The notes below the pieces were generated by a model. That model saw nothing but the letters and a program-made list of their open reading frames with translations. It ran no database searches and was not told the origin of the DNA. From an uncultured Lachnospiraceae bacterium (GTDB lineage: Bacteria; Bacillota; Clostridia; Lachnospirales; Lachnospiraceae): DNA of 64,000 nucleotides. Positions 7,704 to 16,520 of the stretch are shown piece by piece. The stretch's first letter is position 1. The number at the start of each line of letters is the position of its first letter. The stretch is from contig CAJUDM010000005.1 of the NCBI GenBank assembly GCA_910584915.1, forward strand, positions 62,001 through 126,000, in the 5' to 3' direction. A program made the translations under genes and the position numbers.

Positions 7704-8480
7704 CTAATTTTTATCTTTTTTCATCAACTCTCTGATCGCTTCGACCGCCACCTGGATCGCCATATCCGTATCGTGCACCACCGGGTTTTCCAGCCCCAGT
7801 TTCTCCCGCTCCTGGTTTGCCACGACAAGGAAGCAGGAACCCGCTCTCACCCGCAGATAGCCCGCCACGATAAACAGCGCCGCCGATTCCATCTCCGAGG
7901 CAAGGCAGCCCATCCTCTTCCAGGCTTCCCACTTGTTCATCAACTCATAGCTGACCGGCTTTGTCTCCGGTTCATGCTGACCGTAAAAGGCGTCCTTACA
8001 TTGCACGACCCCTGTGTGGAAGGGAAAGCCCTTCCTCTTTGCCGCCTCCACCAGCGCGTTTGTCACAGTGAGGTCAGCCACCGCCGGAAATTCGATGGGG
8101 GCGTACTCCTTCGTCGTACCCTCCATGCGGATCGCGCCCGTAGCCACCACCACATCGCCGCTCTTCACTTCCGTCTGCATCCCGCCGCAGGTGCCAATGC
8201 GGATAAACGTATCCGCGCCGCAGCGGTACAACTCCTCCATCGCGATGGAGGCGGAAGGACCGCCGATACCGGTGGATGTAACGCTGACCTTCTCTCCGTC
8301 CAGCGTGCCGGTATAGGTGACATACTCCCTGTTGTCCGCGATCAGCACCGGATTCTCAAAGTACTGTGCGATCTTGGCGCAGCGCTTGGGATCTCCCGGC
8401 ATGATGACGTACCTGCCGACTTCGCCCTGCGCCACCTGAATATGATATTGTCTGCTCGCATCCTCCGAATAATTCTTCAT
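7704..8480 (-). CDS. udp: Uridine/nucleoside phosphorylase
   Basis: A 258-residue phosphorylase of the PNP/UDP family, giving free base and (deoxy)ribose 1-phosphate for DeoB. Phosphate-binding motifs are MPGDPKRC near residue 28 and GIGGPSASIAMEEL near 72; the substrate motif is ASEMESAALF near 195. The EMES signature and overall sequence are closer to uridine phosphorylase than to PNP, but substrate preference could differ. It is the first gene of the nucleoside operon and is preceded by the regulatory region at 8530-8586. Confidence 0.9.
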   Translation of the reverse strand: MKNYSEDASRQYHIQVAQGEVGRYVIMPGDPKRCAKIAQYFENPVLIADNREYVTYTGTLDGEKVSVTSTGIGGPSASIAMEELYRCGADTFIRIGTCGGMQTEVKSGDVVVATGAIRMEGTTKEYAPIEFPAVADLTVTNALVEAAKRKGFPFHTGVVQCKDAFYGQHEPETKPVSYELMNKWEAWKRMGCLASEMESAALFIVAGYLRVRAGSCFLVVANQEREKLGLENPVVHDTDMAIQVAVEAIRELMKKDKN

Positions 8481-8529
8481 ATACCTTCTCTCCTGTCTCC
8501 TTGTGATTTTTTACAGCAGTTCAATTTTC

Positions 8530-8586
8530 AATGTCATTAAGTCCAGGCATCCTGTCCGGTTATTGGCGCTGTTAAATGACATTATA
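8530..8586 (-). promoter_or_regulatory. Putative promoter and operator of the nucleoside operon
   Basis: On the minus strand TATAAT (8586-8581) is a full -10 match. A 9-bp inverted repeat, AATGTCATT (8530-8538) and AATGACATT (8575-8583), overlaps this -10 and the expected start region, which suits a repressor operator. The -35 is weak. No regulator gene for it lies in the window. The rest of the 240-base gap is AT-rich with no gene. Confidence 0.4.
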
Positions 8587-8712
8587 TTTTGAATCGTTTT
8601 TAAAAATTTTGCCGCATAATTCCCAGCCATCACACAAATTTTCTGACATATTATTATTTTAATATTCCAGCCGCATTTTTGCAATAACAATATGACATAT
8701 ACCCCGAAAGCA

Positions 8713-8734
8713 AAAAAGGACTACAGTCCTTTTT
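8713..8734 (-). terminator. Terminator overlapping the GNAT stop codon
   Basis: AAAAAGGAC (8713-8721) pairs with GTCCTTTTT (8726-8734) around a four-base loop. On the minus strand the stem includes the last codons and the TAG stop of the acetyltransferase and is followed by a T run. Confidence 0.75.
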
Positions 8735-9311
8735 CGTAAGATCTAATCTGCCGGGAGCCAAACCACCTCACCGCCTCCGGCTTCTCAGGATGCTCTCCGA
8801 TATGCTTTTCCATCCACACAAGATGATACCAGCGCCCGAACTTATAACCGCACTGATGGAACTTTCCCGCCATCCGATATCCCATATGCCCGTGAAACCG
8901 GATACTGTCGTAAGTGAGATACTCATCCTCCACCTCCGGGCAGGCGATACAGGCGTTCAGATTCAGGATATTCTGCAGAGACAGTTCCTTCTCCAGGGCG
9001 GTATATAACGCTCTGCCCACCCCGGTCCTCCTGCTGCCCTTCTCCACATAGATCGCCGTCTCCACGGACCAGGCGGCGGCTGGGCGCTCGTTAAAAGTTC
9101 CGGCATAGGCGTACCCTGCGATCTTTCCATCCCTCTCCGCCACCAGATACGGATATTTTTCCAGCGTATATCCTATCCTTCTCTTAAACTCCTCCACAGA
9201 AGGCACCTCGTACTCAAATGTGACCGCCGTCTCCCTGACATAGGGCGCATAAATCTCCAAAAGCCGCTCCGCGTCCGTTACCTTCGCCGCCCTGATGATA
9301 CTTTGTTCCAT
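8721..9311 (-). CDS. GNAT-family N-acetyltransferase (phosphinothricin acetyltransferase-like)
   Basis: A 196-residue acetyltransferase. The N-terminal part (IRAAKVTDAERLLEIYAPYV) and the following VTFEYEVPSVEEFKRRI match the phosphinothricin/methionine-sulfoximine acetyltransferase subgroup. The acetyl-CoA loop is GSRRTGVGRALYTALEKEL near residue 90. The true substrate in this host is unknown and is probably an amino-acid analogue or other small amine. It is monocistronic, with its own terminator overlapping the stop. The ribosome binding site (GAAGAAAG) is weak. Confidence 0.88.
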   Translation of the reverse strand: MEQSIIRAAKVTDAERLLEIYAPYVRETAVTFEYEVPSVEEFKRRIGYTLEKYPYLVAERDGKIAGYAYAGTFNERPAAAWSVETAIYVEKGSRRTGVGRALYTALEKELSLQNILNLNACIACPEVEDEYLTYDSIRFHGHMGYRMAGKFHQCGYKFGRWYHLVWMEKHIGEHPEKPEAVRWFGSRQIRSYEKGL

Positions 9312-9449
9312 CTTTCTTCACGCTTTCCATCATCTCCCTGCGGCAGTATAAATCTGCAGCCAGACCTCATTTGAACCGAAGTCATTACATCGTCGCCTCA
9401 GTACAGCCGAACGCCGTTGCCAAACATCCCGCACAGGAAATATGCTGTT

Positions 9450-10535
9450 CTACCTTATTCTCTCCGCAATGGCATCCCCCATCCCGGCACAGTTCACCTG
9501 CCTGCATCCCTCAGACATGATATCCACCGTCCTGATACCGTCCTTCAATACCTGCCGCACCGCCTCATCGATGGCATCCGCCTCCCTGTCCAGGTCAAAG
9601 CTGTAGCGCAGCATCATGGACGCCGAAAGGATCGTGGCGATCGGGTTCGCCCTGCCCGTGCCCGCGATATCCGGCGCGGAACCGTGGCTCGGCTCATAGA
9701 GCCCGAATTTGCTGTCATTTAAGCTGGCGGAGGAGAGCATGCCGATAGAGCCGGTCACCATGCTCGCCTCATCCGATAAGATATCCCCGAACATATTCTC
9801 CGTCAGGATCACATCAAACTGCGCCGGATCCTTCACGAGCTGCATGGCACAGTTGTCCACCAGCATATGCTCCAACTCCACATCCGGATAGTCCTTCGCC
9901 ACCTCGTTCACGACAGTTCTCCACAGTCTGGAGGAATCCAGCACATTCGCCTTGTCCACGGAGGTCACTTTTTTCCTTCTCTTTCTCGCTATATCAAACC
10001 CTTTTACGGCGATCCTTCTGATCTCCGTCTCATCGTAGGTAAGCGTATCGATGGCTTTCCTCACGCCGTTCTCCTCCACGGTCCTTCTCTCCCCGAAGTA
10101 AAGCCCGCCGGTCAGTTCACGCATGATCATCATATCAAACCCTGCCGCGCTGATCTCCTCCTTCAGGGGACATGCCCCCGCCAGTTCCTCATACAGATAC
10201 GCCGGTCTTAAATTGGCAAACAGATTGAGAGACTTGCGCAGCTTTAAAAGCCCCGCCTCCGGCCTTTTCTCGGGGGGAAGCTGATACCAGGGAGATGTGG
10301 ATGTATTGCCGCCGATGGCTCCCATCAGCACCGCATCCGCCGCCTTACAGCTTTCTATTGTCTCATCTGTCAACGGGATCCCGTGTACATCGATGGACGC
10401 CCCGCCCATCAGCACATCCTCAAACGCCATCTCATGGCCGTATTTTTCTGCCACCTTCCGCAATACCTTTTTTGCTTCCGCCACGATTTCCGGTCCGATC
10501 CCGTCACCGGATATACATGCAATTTTACATTTCAT
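9450..10535 (-). CDS. leuB: 3-isopropylmalate dehydrogenase
   Basis: A 361-residue NAD-dependent oxidative decarboxylase of the isocitrate/isopropylmalate dehydrogenase family, acting in leucine synthesis. Visible are the N-terminal ISGDGIGPEIV, substrate-binding LLKLRKSLNLFANLRPA near residue 88, MIMRELTGGLYFG near 135, metal ligands in LVDNCAMQL and LTENMFGDILSDEASM, and the adenine-binding HGSAPDIAGTGRANP. leuC and leuD are not next to it, so the leucine genes are dispersed or lie elsewhere. Its site is AACGGAGGAAAG ahead of ATG 10535. Confidence 0.95.
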   Translation of the reverse strand: MKCKIACISGDGIGPEIVAEAKKVLRKVAEKYGHEMAFEDVLMGGASIDVHGIPLTDETIESCKAADAVLMGAIGGNTSTSPWYQLPPEKRPEAGLLKLRKSLNLFANLRPAYLYEELAGACPLKEEISAAGFDMMIMRELTGGLYFGERRTVEENGVRKAIDTLTYDETEIRRIAVKGFDIARKRRKKVTSVDKANVLDSSRLWRTVVNEVAKDYPDVELEHMLVDNCAMQLVKDPAQFDVILTENMFGDILSDEASMVTGSIGMLSSASLNDSKFGLYEPSHGSAPDIAGTGRANPIATILSASMMLRYSFDLDREADAIDEAVRQVLKDGIRTVDIMSEGCRQVNCAGMGDAIAERIR

Positions 10536-10576
10536 CTTCTCTTTCCTCCGTTTACAGTTTCTAATAATTTTACTTT

Positions 10577-10582
10577 ATTATA
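10577..10582 (-). promoter_or_regulatory. Possible -10 element for leuB
   Basis: TATAAT on the minus strand, 42 bases upstream of the leuB start, in an AT-rich gap. No convincing -35 hexamer lies at the right spacing and no leader peptide or T-box could be recognised. The remainder of the 214-base gap holds the yajC terminator and nothing else visible. Confidence 0.3.
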
Positions 10583-10671
10583 TCTTCTCACAAAATTGGA
10601 ATTTTTTCATTTAAGAAAGTTATACTTCTCCTTTTCCCTATTTTAACAGAAGCAACGGCTCCACGCAATGC

Positions 10672-10703
10672 AAAAAAATAAGACGCCGCAGCGCCCTATT
10701 TTT
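10672..10703 (-). terminator. Probable yajC terminator
   Basis: An A-tract/T-tract hairpin: AAAAAATA-type arms at 10672-10680 and TATTTTTT at 10696-10703, with an internal CGC/GCG pairing and a three-base mismatch. On the minus strand the stem ends in a run of T. It lies about 50 bases downstream of yajC. Confidence 0.5.
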
Positions 10704-10749
10704 TGAACTGAATCACAGTCTGCAAAGCAAACCTTCTGCTGTTTTTCTT

Positions 10750-11058
10750 TTAACTCTCTGCTTTCTCCACATCCGCAATTGCTTCTTTTTTCATCGGAAT
10801 GCGGCAGTTTTTATTATTCCCGAACTCAACGATGACGGTATCGTCCGTAATATCGATCACCACACCGTAAAAACCGCTGGTCGTACATACCACATCCCCG
10901 ATCTCCAGAGATGCCAGCATCCCCGCCACCCTTTTCTGTTCTTTTTTCTGGGGCCTCATCAGGAAGAAATAAAAAAATCCGACAATGAGTACCAGATAAA
11001 CAATCATAATCACACCGCCGCCCTGTGCGGCAGCATCTCCTGTCAATAAACTCAACAT
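10750..11058 (-). CDS. yajC: Preprotein translocase subunit YajC
   Basis: A 102-residue membrane protein that accompanies SecDF in protein export. One membrane helix near residues 18-37 (MIVYLVLIVGFFYFFLMRP) is followed by the conserved RPQKKEQKRV and a small domain with LEIGDVVCTTSGFYGVV. An in-frame ATG eight codons upstream exists, but the ATG at 11058 has GAGGA at a better distance and is used here. It has its own promoter at 11166-11194 and terminator, so it is monocistronic and not part of the PTS operon. Confidence 0.92.
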   Translation of the reverse strand: MLSLLTGDAAAQGGGVIMIVYLVLIVGFFYFFLMRPQKKEQKRVAGMLASLEIGDVVCTTSGFYGVVIDITDDTVIVEFGNNKNCRIPMKKEAIADVEKAES

Positions 11059-11165
11059 TCTTTCATCCTCATTTCCGCGCACATCCGCGCTTATCCGTTC
11101 TTTAAAGCTTCTGGCTCATTTTGCATTTTGCAGTCCTGTGCTGCAAAAACAAAGCCTGTTTAACT

Positions 11166-11194
11166 ATCATACACAAGTTTTCCCTGAAATACAA
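11166..11194 (-). promoter_or_regulatory. yajC promoter
   Basis: On the minus strand a -35 TTGTAT (11194-11189) and a -10 TATGAT (11171-11166) are separated by exactly 17 bases. It lies about 108 bases upstream of the yajC start, after the HPr-like gene. Confidence 0.6.
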
Positions 11195-11222
11195 GCCCTT
11201 TTTCTGCGCGGCATCCATATCT

Positions 11223-11480
11223 TCAGAGGTTTTCCCAAAAGAATGTCTCCAGTACCCGTCTTTCCTCTCTTTCGTTTCCGCCCTCCATTTCCACCGTAAT
11301 TCTCTCTCCCTCTTTTACGCCAAGCCCCATCACAGCCAGAATATTCTCCGCATTTGCCTTTTTTCCCTTTGCTTTTAACGTCACTCTGGACTTCATCTCT
11401 TTTACCTGCTTTACAAGAAGACCGGCAGGGCGGGCGTGCAGTCCCACTTTATCCGTAATGATATATTCGAATACTTCCAT
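11223..11480 (-). CDS. HPr-like phosphocarrier lacking the regulatory serine
   Basis: An 85-residue HPr-family protein. The phosphorylated histidine is His15 in KVGLHARPAG. The segment that normally carries the HPr-kinase site Ser46 reads AENILAVMGLG, with Asn at position 46. The protein should therefore carry phosphate to the PTS but should not be phosphorylated by HPr kinase and should not act in CcpA signalling. It is the last gene of the galactitol-type PTS operon, 35 bases after the probable TIM-barrel gene, so it is probably a dedicated paralogue and not the housekeeping ptsH. Confidence 0.85.
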   Translation of the reverse strand: MEVFEYIITDKVGLHARPAGLLVKQVKEMKSRVTLKAKGKKANAENILAVMGLGVKEGERITVEMEGGNEREERRVLETFFWENL

Positions 11481-11515
11481 AATATTGTCTCCAGAGGACA
11501 GGCCTGTCTCCTGTC

Positions 11516-12346
11516 CTACATCGCCATAAGCTCGTTTACTGTTTTCTCCGTAGTATCCTGTAATATATTGTCGAGCGCGGTGGACATGACCAGAATATCA
11601 AACCCGATCTTTCTCACAGCCGCAATATTTCCCGGTTTGATCCCTCCCTCCAGCACCTTGAATACATGGGTATTTTCCAGAAACAGTCCGAAGCGGTGGG
11701 TACATTCCTCACTGAATCCTGTCGCGCTCTGTCCCTGATAGATCATTCCCGTACAGAGCCCGAGAAGATCCACACCGGCACTTTCATAATCTTTTATCGC
11801 CTGAAGCAGCGTTTCATCCGTCGGCGCCTGTACTCCAAAGGTATCATACGCGGAAATATACGCTTCGCATAAAAGTCCTGCATTGTGCGCATATTCCGTT
11901 ATCCTTGCCACATCCTCCACGCTGGATTTGTGCGTGTGCAGACAGTCCGCCCCCGCGTAGGCGATCCGAAAAGCGTCCTCCTGTGTAAAGGGAACAGGCT
12001 GTTCTTCCGTAAATGTCCCCCGGGCAGCGCAGGTGATAAAAATATCATTTCCGAGCGTTGCCCGCAGCCCCTCCACTGCACTCTCCATGCGTTCAAGGGG
12101 AACCAGATGTCTGATCGACTCCGCCTCATTCATAGTCGTTACTCCGAAAAGGCCCATCTGCAGCGCCATCGCAGGATGATTCGGCTCAAATATCCTGCAG
12201 CCGCCGCGATAAGCTCCCTTTGCGATCCTCATATCTGTTCCCATCAGCCCGCCCAGCATCAGGCCTGTCCCCTGCTGCTTCAGGATCTCCCGCAGCTTGT
12301 TCCGGCGCGCCTCACAATTCGCGTTTGCTTCATAATTTGTTGTCAT
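11516..12346 (-). CDS. Unrecognised probable TIM-barrel protein of the PTS operon
   Basis: A 276-residue soluble protein whose family I cannot name. Strand-loop features typical of a (beta/alpha)8 barrel recur: GLMLGGLMGTD, CRIFEPNHPA, FGVTTMNEAESIRH, DIFITCAARGTF, CLHTHKSSVEDVARI, GVDLLGLCTGM, HVFKVLEGGIKPGNI, GFDILVMST. The final GGIKPGNI and LVMSTAL resemble phosphate-binding loops of aldolase- or epimerase-like barrels, which would suit a sugar phosphate from the PTS. The ATG at 12346 is preferred because GAGGAG lies nine bases upstream. The candidate reaction is isomerisation, epimerisation or aldol cleavage; this is inference only. Confidence 0.7.
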   Translation of the reverse strand: MTTNYEANANCEARRNKLREILKQQGTGLMLGGLMGTDMRIAKGAYRGGCRIFEPNHPAMALQMGLFGVTTMNEAESIRHLVPLERMESAVEGLRATLGNDIFITCAARGTFTEEQPVPFTQEDAFRIAYAGADCLHTHKSSVEDVARITEYAHNAGLLCEAYISAYDTFGVQAPTDETLLQAIKDYESAGVDLLGLCTGMIYQGQSATGFSEECTHRFGLFLENTHVFKVLEGGIKPGNIAAVRKIGFDILVMSTALDNILQDTTEKTVNELMAM

Positions 12347-12387
12347 AGACATCATCTCCTCACATTAATCTTTTTATCTCCGCGTCT

Positions 12388-13662
12388 TTATGCTCCCAGC
12401 CCGAACAGCTGACAGATAAACAAAAGTATCGTATACAGCGGATTCCCCGCACTGATACTGGATACAAACATACTCCCTTCCGGAATCATATCCGCCGCAA
12501 ACTCCATGGAAGCCTGTGTATAGACGGAAGAGACATAGGTTCCGCACAGCAGATACAATGCGGCACCCACTGAGGACGCGACCAGCGCACGGAACATATT
12601 CCCCCTGCTCGCCACCACTGCCCACAGAATATACAGTGTCATGCTGGAGAGATCCGCAAAGGGCAGCATACGGTTTCCCGGCAAAACAGCACTCAATACG
12701 AGCATGATCGGTATGATCAGGATGCTGAGCAGCAGTACATTGGGATTCCCCACGCCGATCGCCGCATCCATACCGATACGGATCTCTCTGCCTTTCATCT
12801 TTTTGCTCACCATCTCCTGCGTTGCCTCCGCTATGGGAGCCAGTCCCTCCATCAGGATCGAACATACCTTCGGCATCAGCACCATTGTAGCCGCACAGAC
12901 CATTCCAAGCCCGAGTATACCCGCTATATCAAAGCCGGCTCCCGCTCCCAGCAGGACTCCCAGGATCAGCCCCATCACGGAAGGTTCCCCAAAGACACCG
13001 ATCCTATCTCCCAGCTTCTCCATATTGATGTCCCAGTCCTTCACTTTCGGAATTCTGTCCAGTATCCAGTTCACGCCAAAATAGACCGGCGCCATCGCCA
13101 CAGTATCCTCATGGGGCAGCGTGATCCCTTCTGGGATAAAACCGCCCTCCCATGCCGGACGGGCAAATACATCCGCCAGTTTGGTCACCACAACAGAAGA
13201 GATGATAATGGCAAGCAGCCCTATCCAGTAGTTTCCCGTATACTTCTGTACCAGAACGCCTCCGGTGATCATGATCCAGTAATTCCACAGATCAATATTC
13301 AGCGTCTTCACAAACCCCACAAGGATCAACAGAATATTGACACCCAGAATGCCTACGATGGCAAGAGGCAGGAGCGTTGATCCAAAAGCCATCGCGGAAC
13401 CCAGCATCCATCCCGCGTCGATCACATCCAGATGCAGTCCTAGATTTTCAGAAATGCCCACCGCCGCATCCGAAAGGCTTGCCATAAAATAATCCAGCAC
13501 CAGCCAAAGACCGGCAAAACCGATCCCATACAGCAGGCCGGACTTAAAAGCTTCCATAAATTTCATCCCCACAAGCAGGCCGAGCACCGTGAAAATGACC
13601 GGCATCATAATCGTGGAACCCATTTCATTCACAGCATTAAAAATTGATACGATAATATCCAT
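12388..13662 (-). CDS. PTS transporter subunit IIC, galactitol type
   Basis: A 424-residue integral membrane protein with about ten hydrophobic segments. It forms the translocation channel that imports and phosphorylates a polyol or sugar. The N-terminus (STIMMPVIFTVLGLLVGMKF) and the region FGEPSVMGLILGVLLGAGAG are typical of GatC/SgcC-like IIC proteins. It is preceded by separate IIB and IIA genes, as in galactitol systems. GGAGGATTA lies ahead of ATG 13662. The substrate cannot be read from sequence; galactitol is only one possibility. Confidence 0.9.
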   Translation of the reverse strand: MDIIVSIFNAVNEMGSTIMMPVIFTVLGLLVGMKFMEAFKSGLLYGIGFAGLWLVLDYFMASLSDAAVGISENLGLHLDVIDAGWMLGSAMAFGSTLLPLAIVGILGVNILLILVGFVKTLNIDLWNYWIMITGGVLVQKYTGNYWIGLLAIIISSVVVTKLADVFARPAWEGGFIPEGITLPHEDTVAMAPVYFGVNWILDRIPKVKDWDINMEKLGDRIGVFGEPSVMGLILGVLLGAGAGFDIAGILGLGMVCAATMVLMPKVCSILMEGLAPIAEATQEMVSKKMKGREIRIGMDAAIGVGNPNVLLLSILIIPIMLVLSAVLPGNRMLPFADLSSMTLYILWAVVASRGNMFRALVASSVGAALYLLCGTYVSSVYTQASMEFAADMIPEGSMFVSSISAGNPLYTILLFICQLFGLGA

Positions 13663-13689
13663 AAGTATGTAATCCTCCTTCCCCGTTGT

Positions 13690-13992
13690 CTATTCCATTT
13701 CCTCCAGAACCTTAAAAATTTCATCCCACGTTTCTTCGGCATCCCTTCCCGACAGAATATTTACGCCGTAAACCACCGGGATACCATCCGGCACTTTAAT
13801 ATTTTTTCCCGCATTGGATATGATGATATCCGGTTTAAAATTCTGTGCCTTTGATCTCACTTCCGTACTTGTACAGGTTTTTATTTCCGCAGATATCCCC
13901 CTTTCCTTAAATTTGTTTTTGCATTTTACAGATACCATTGTCGAGGTGGCCACACCGTTCGCACAACAGATCAGCACTTTTTTACCACTCAT
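13690..13992 (-). CDS. PTS subunit IIB, galactitol type
   Basis: A 100-residue phosphocarrier. The phospho-cysteine is Cys10 in KVLICCANGVATSTM, the GatB-type loop at the end of the first strand. It takes phosphate from IIA and gives it to the sugar bound in IIC. A second Cys at position 9 is adjacent. The strong site GGAGGGAG precedes ATG 13992. Gaps to IIA (15 bases) and IIC (27 bases) show a single transcript. Confidence 0.92.
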   Translation of the reverse strand: MSGKKVLICCANGVATSTMVSVKCKNKFKERGISAEIKTCTSTEVRSKAQNFKPDIIISNAGKNIKVPDGIPVVYGVNILSGRDAEETWDEIFKVLEEME

Positions 13993-14007
13993 ATTTCTCC
14001 CTCCTTT

Positions 14008-14469
14008 TTACAGCGGCAATCCGCTTTTTGTCTTTTCAAGGATCTCTATGATCCCCTCTTCATCCGCAGCCCTCTCCAGCTGTTCTAACAGTTCCTCGTT
14101 CGAGAAAAGTTCCATCAGCCCCGACAACAGGTCCATGTGTTCCGCACCGTCAGAGATCGCAAGAAGCAGGACAAAATATACTTCTATGGTCTCCTCTCCG
14201 GCGCCCATCTGCCGGAAAGATAATGGCTCCTTCAATCTCATACAGCAGATACCGCTCTTTTTGACAAACCTGCTGTCTGTATGGGGGATCGCGATCCCAT
14301 ACGGAACTGTGGGAAGCCCTGTGGGGAATTCCCTTTCTCTCTCCACCACAGAATCCGCATACCCTTCCGTGACATAGCCGGCGACAAACAGCTTTGCCGC
14401 GCCAAAGCGTATCGCTTCCTCCGCATTTTTAAAAAGCTGCTCTCCAAATACTAAATTCTTCTCAAACAT
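14008..14469 (-). CDS. PTS subunit IIA (fructose/mannitol/galactitol superfamily)
   Basis: A 153-residue phosphocarrier. The active histidine is in VPYGIAIPHTDSRFV near residue 60, and SFRQMGAGEETIEVYFVLLLAI follows. The open frame extends farther upstream into the regulator gene, but the ATG at 14469 has a perfect AAGGAGGTG site and begins with MFEKNLVFGEQLF, so the longer reading is rejected. It accepts phosphate from HPr, perhaps from the dedicated HPr-like protein encoded at the end of the operon. Confidence 0.92.
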   Translation of the reverse strand: MFEKNLVFGEQLFKNAEEAIRFGAAKLFVAGYVTEGYADSVVEREREFPTGLPTVPYGIAIPHTDSRFVKKSGICCMRLKEPLSFRQMGAGEETIEVYFVLLLAISDGAEHMDLLSGLMELFSNEELLEQLERAADEEGIIEILEKTKSGLPL

Positions 14470-14486
14470 TTCACACCTCCTTCCCC

Positions 14487-16520
14487 TCAGTATTTTCTTA
14501 AAATCCGGTGAAGCTTTTCCGCCGAATCCGCCTGTGCCATCTTTTTCATCTCCTCCGGGTCCCCGATGATACCTGTCAGCTGTGTCAGCGCTTTCAGATG
14601 GCTCTTTCTGTCCAACGCACACAATGTAAAGACCCAGCTCACCTCTATATCCACATCGTAGAGGCATACCGGTTTTTTTAACCGGATAATGGAAATCCCC
14701 GTCCGGCAGACATGATATCCCGCCATAGAGTGGGGCATAATGATACCCGGACCTATCAGCATAAATCTCCCGTTTTCCCGAACCGCCCTCTCGATCTCCT
14801 CAATATAGGCAGTTCCTATAAAGCCCTGTTTTTCCAACAGTTCCCCTCCCGCGCGCACTGCATCGGAAATGGAGCGATGTACGGCATCGAGACAGATGCA
14901 TTCCTGCAGAACGATGGAAGAAAGGCTCTCCCCCTCCCTTTCGCACGCCTCCTCCGCGCCGGGCACAAAGAGCGGCAGCTTCTCCTGCTGAAAATTCGTC
15001 CTGCGGAGTGTAAAATAAGCGCTCAGTTTACCGATATCGTCCCTGCTGAGAAAATGCCCGATAAAAATGCACCTTGTCTTTCCCTGCAGGATCGGAACAG
15101 TAGATATAATATACTCCGGACAATATTTCTCTATCGCAGCGTTCAGCTCGTACACACTGACCACAGCCGCAATATGGATATCGAAAAACACCTGCAGCTG
15201 ATTGCTGAGCAGCCTGGATATCACAGTCCCGCTGTTGCAGACCAGCAAAACTTCCGAATTTCTCTCTCCCCTCACATGCCGTTCATACAATTCCACAAAA
15301 TTCAACATCAGATAAACGATCTGCCGCTGCGTCAGTTCATGCCCGAAAGCGGTGGAGATCATGCCGCTGCTTATCTCTACGATCCGGTAAAGTTCTTCAT
15401 ATTCCTGCCGCATCGTCCGCACTATTTTTTCATCCCAGATCCGCAGCAGCATATCCGGCTGAGTCAATAGCCAGAACAGTTCATTTTTAATGTCGTGTAA
15501 AAGCCGGCTTCCCACTGAAACCTCCAGACAGGAGCACACCTCATTTGCAAAATTGGCGGCAAGTACCCTCAGATCCACATTCCTGTTTAAAGAAAGGGCA
15601 AAATGATAGTCAGTTCCCGGCCGCAGCATGCATAAAGCCAGAAAGCAGGCAAAATCTTCTCTGCGGATACCCGACTGCAGATTCCCGATGTCTTCCGCGA
15701 TCAGGTCAGCCGCATGCAATATCTCCGTATTCTCAAGCAGTTCATGAGCCTCCGAAAAAAGCGTTTCATTTGCCGGTATATGAAGAGCCGCCAGTACAAG
15801 CACTGCGCAGATACAATCATCCAGCATACGGCACGAAAATCCTTCCTGCTCTAAAACCGCGATCGCTGACGCCTCCACCCGCTTGAATTCTTCCTCCTCC
15901 AGATAATTGCAGTAAGGCATCCTCCTCCAGATATCAGGCTCTGTATAAATCCTTCCGAGAACATTGTTACAGCGGAGCAGGGTCAACAGATAATGATAGG
16001 ACGCAATACAGATATCCTCCCTGATTCCCTCAAACCGAAATCCGCATCTTGCCGCCGCGGAAACTTTTATGCCGTATTCACTGAAAAACTGTTTCAGTGA
16101 ATCCATATCATTCACTATGGTTGATTTTGAAACGTCCAGTTCTTCCATCAGGGAGGAGATCCTTATCACACTTCCATGCAAAAGCCTGTAGAGAATATAG
16201 AGGAGCCGCTCCTCCGGTGTATAGGCGATCTTTTCCTGACAGGAATCCACATGCTTTTTCCAGGCCTCCGCATTTCCGCCTTCTTCGCAGATACAGGAGA
16301 CGAGCCCTCCCTGCACAGAGACTGTGAACGGCAGATGCTCCTGTTTTACATACCAGGAGAGTTCCTCCAGATCATAGTAGATGACTCTTCCGGAAACAGC
16401 ATACAGAGCCGCGATGTCGCTTATCTTTACCCCCGCCCCGCTCCCTATGATATTTTCCATCAGACTCAGCATTCTGTTTGTCAACATACCTGCACCACTT
16501 ACTCTTTCGCTTTTTTCCAT
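14487..16520 (-). CDS. PRD-containing PTS transcriptional activator (MtlR/LicR type)
   Basis: A 677-residue regulator with the usual five modules: N-terminal helix-turn-helix (LTNRMLSLMENIIGSGAGVKISDIAALYAVS and a second near residue 120, ISSLMEELDVSKSTIVNDM), two PTS regulation domains (about 190-400), an EIIB-like domain (EVLLVCNSGTVISRLL, about 405-495), and an EIIA-like domain (about 530-677, with His in PGIIMPHSMAGYH). PTS phosphorylation of these domains would tell it whether substrate is present. It is the promoter-proximal gene and is followed directly by IIA. The start is uncertain, because the ATG at 16520 has no obvious binding site and an in-frame ATG lies at residue 12. Confidence 0.9.
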   Translation of the reverse strand: MEKSERVSGAGMLTNRMLSLMENIIGSGAGVKISDIAALYAVSGRVIYYDLEELSWYVKQEHLPFTVSVQGGLVSCICEEGGNAEAWKKHVDSCQEKIAYTPEERLLYILYRLLHGSVIRISSLMEELDVSKSTIVNDMDSLKQFFSEYGIKVSAAARCGFRFEGIREDICIASYHYLLTLLRCNNVLGRIYTEPDIWRRMPYCNYLEEEEFKRVEASAIAVLEQEGFSCRMLDDCICAVLVLAALHIPANETLFSEAHELLENTEILHAADLIAEDIGNLQSGIRREDFACFLALCMLRPGTDYHFALSLNRNVDLRVLAANFANEVCSCLEVSVGSRLLHDIKNELFWLLTQPDMLLRIWDEKIVRTMRQEYEELYRIVEISSGMISTAFGHELTQRQIVYLMLNFVELYERHVRGERNSEVLLVCNSGTVISRLLSNQLQVFFDIHIAAVVSVYELNAAIEKYCPEYIISTVPILQGKTRCIFIGHFLSRDDIGKLSAYFTLRRTNFQQEKLPLFVPGAEEACEREGESLSSIVLQECICLDAVHRSISDAVRAGGELLEKQGFIGTAYIEEIERAVRENGRFMLIGPGIIMPHSMAGYHVCRTGISIIRLKKPVCLYDVDIEVSWVFTLCALDRKSHLKALTQLTGIIGDPEEMKKMAQADSAEKLHRILRKY

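Noticed and set aside
14470..14667. Longer start for the PTS IIA gene
   Set aside because: The extension lies inside the regulator gene and has no family similarity; ATG 14469 has a perfect binding site.
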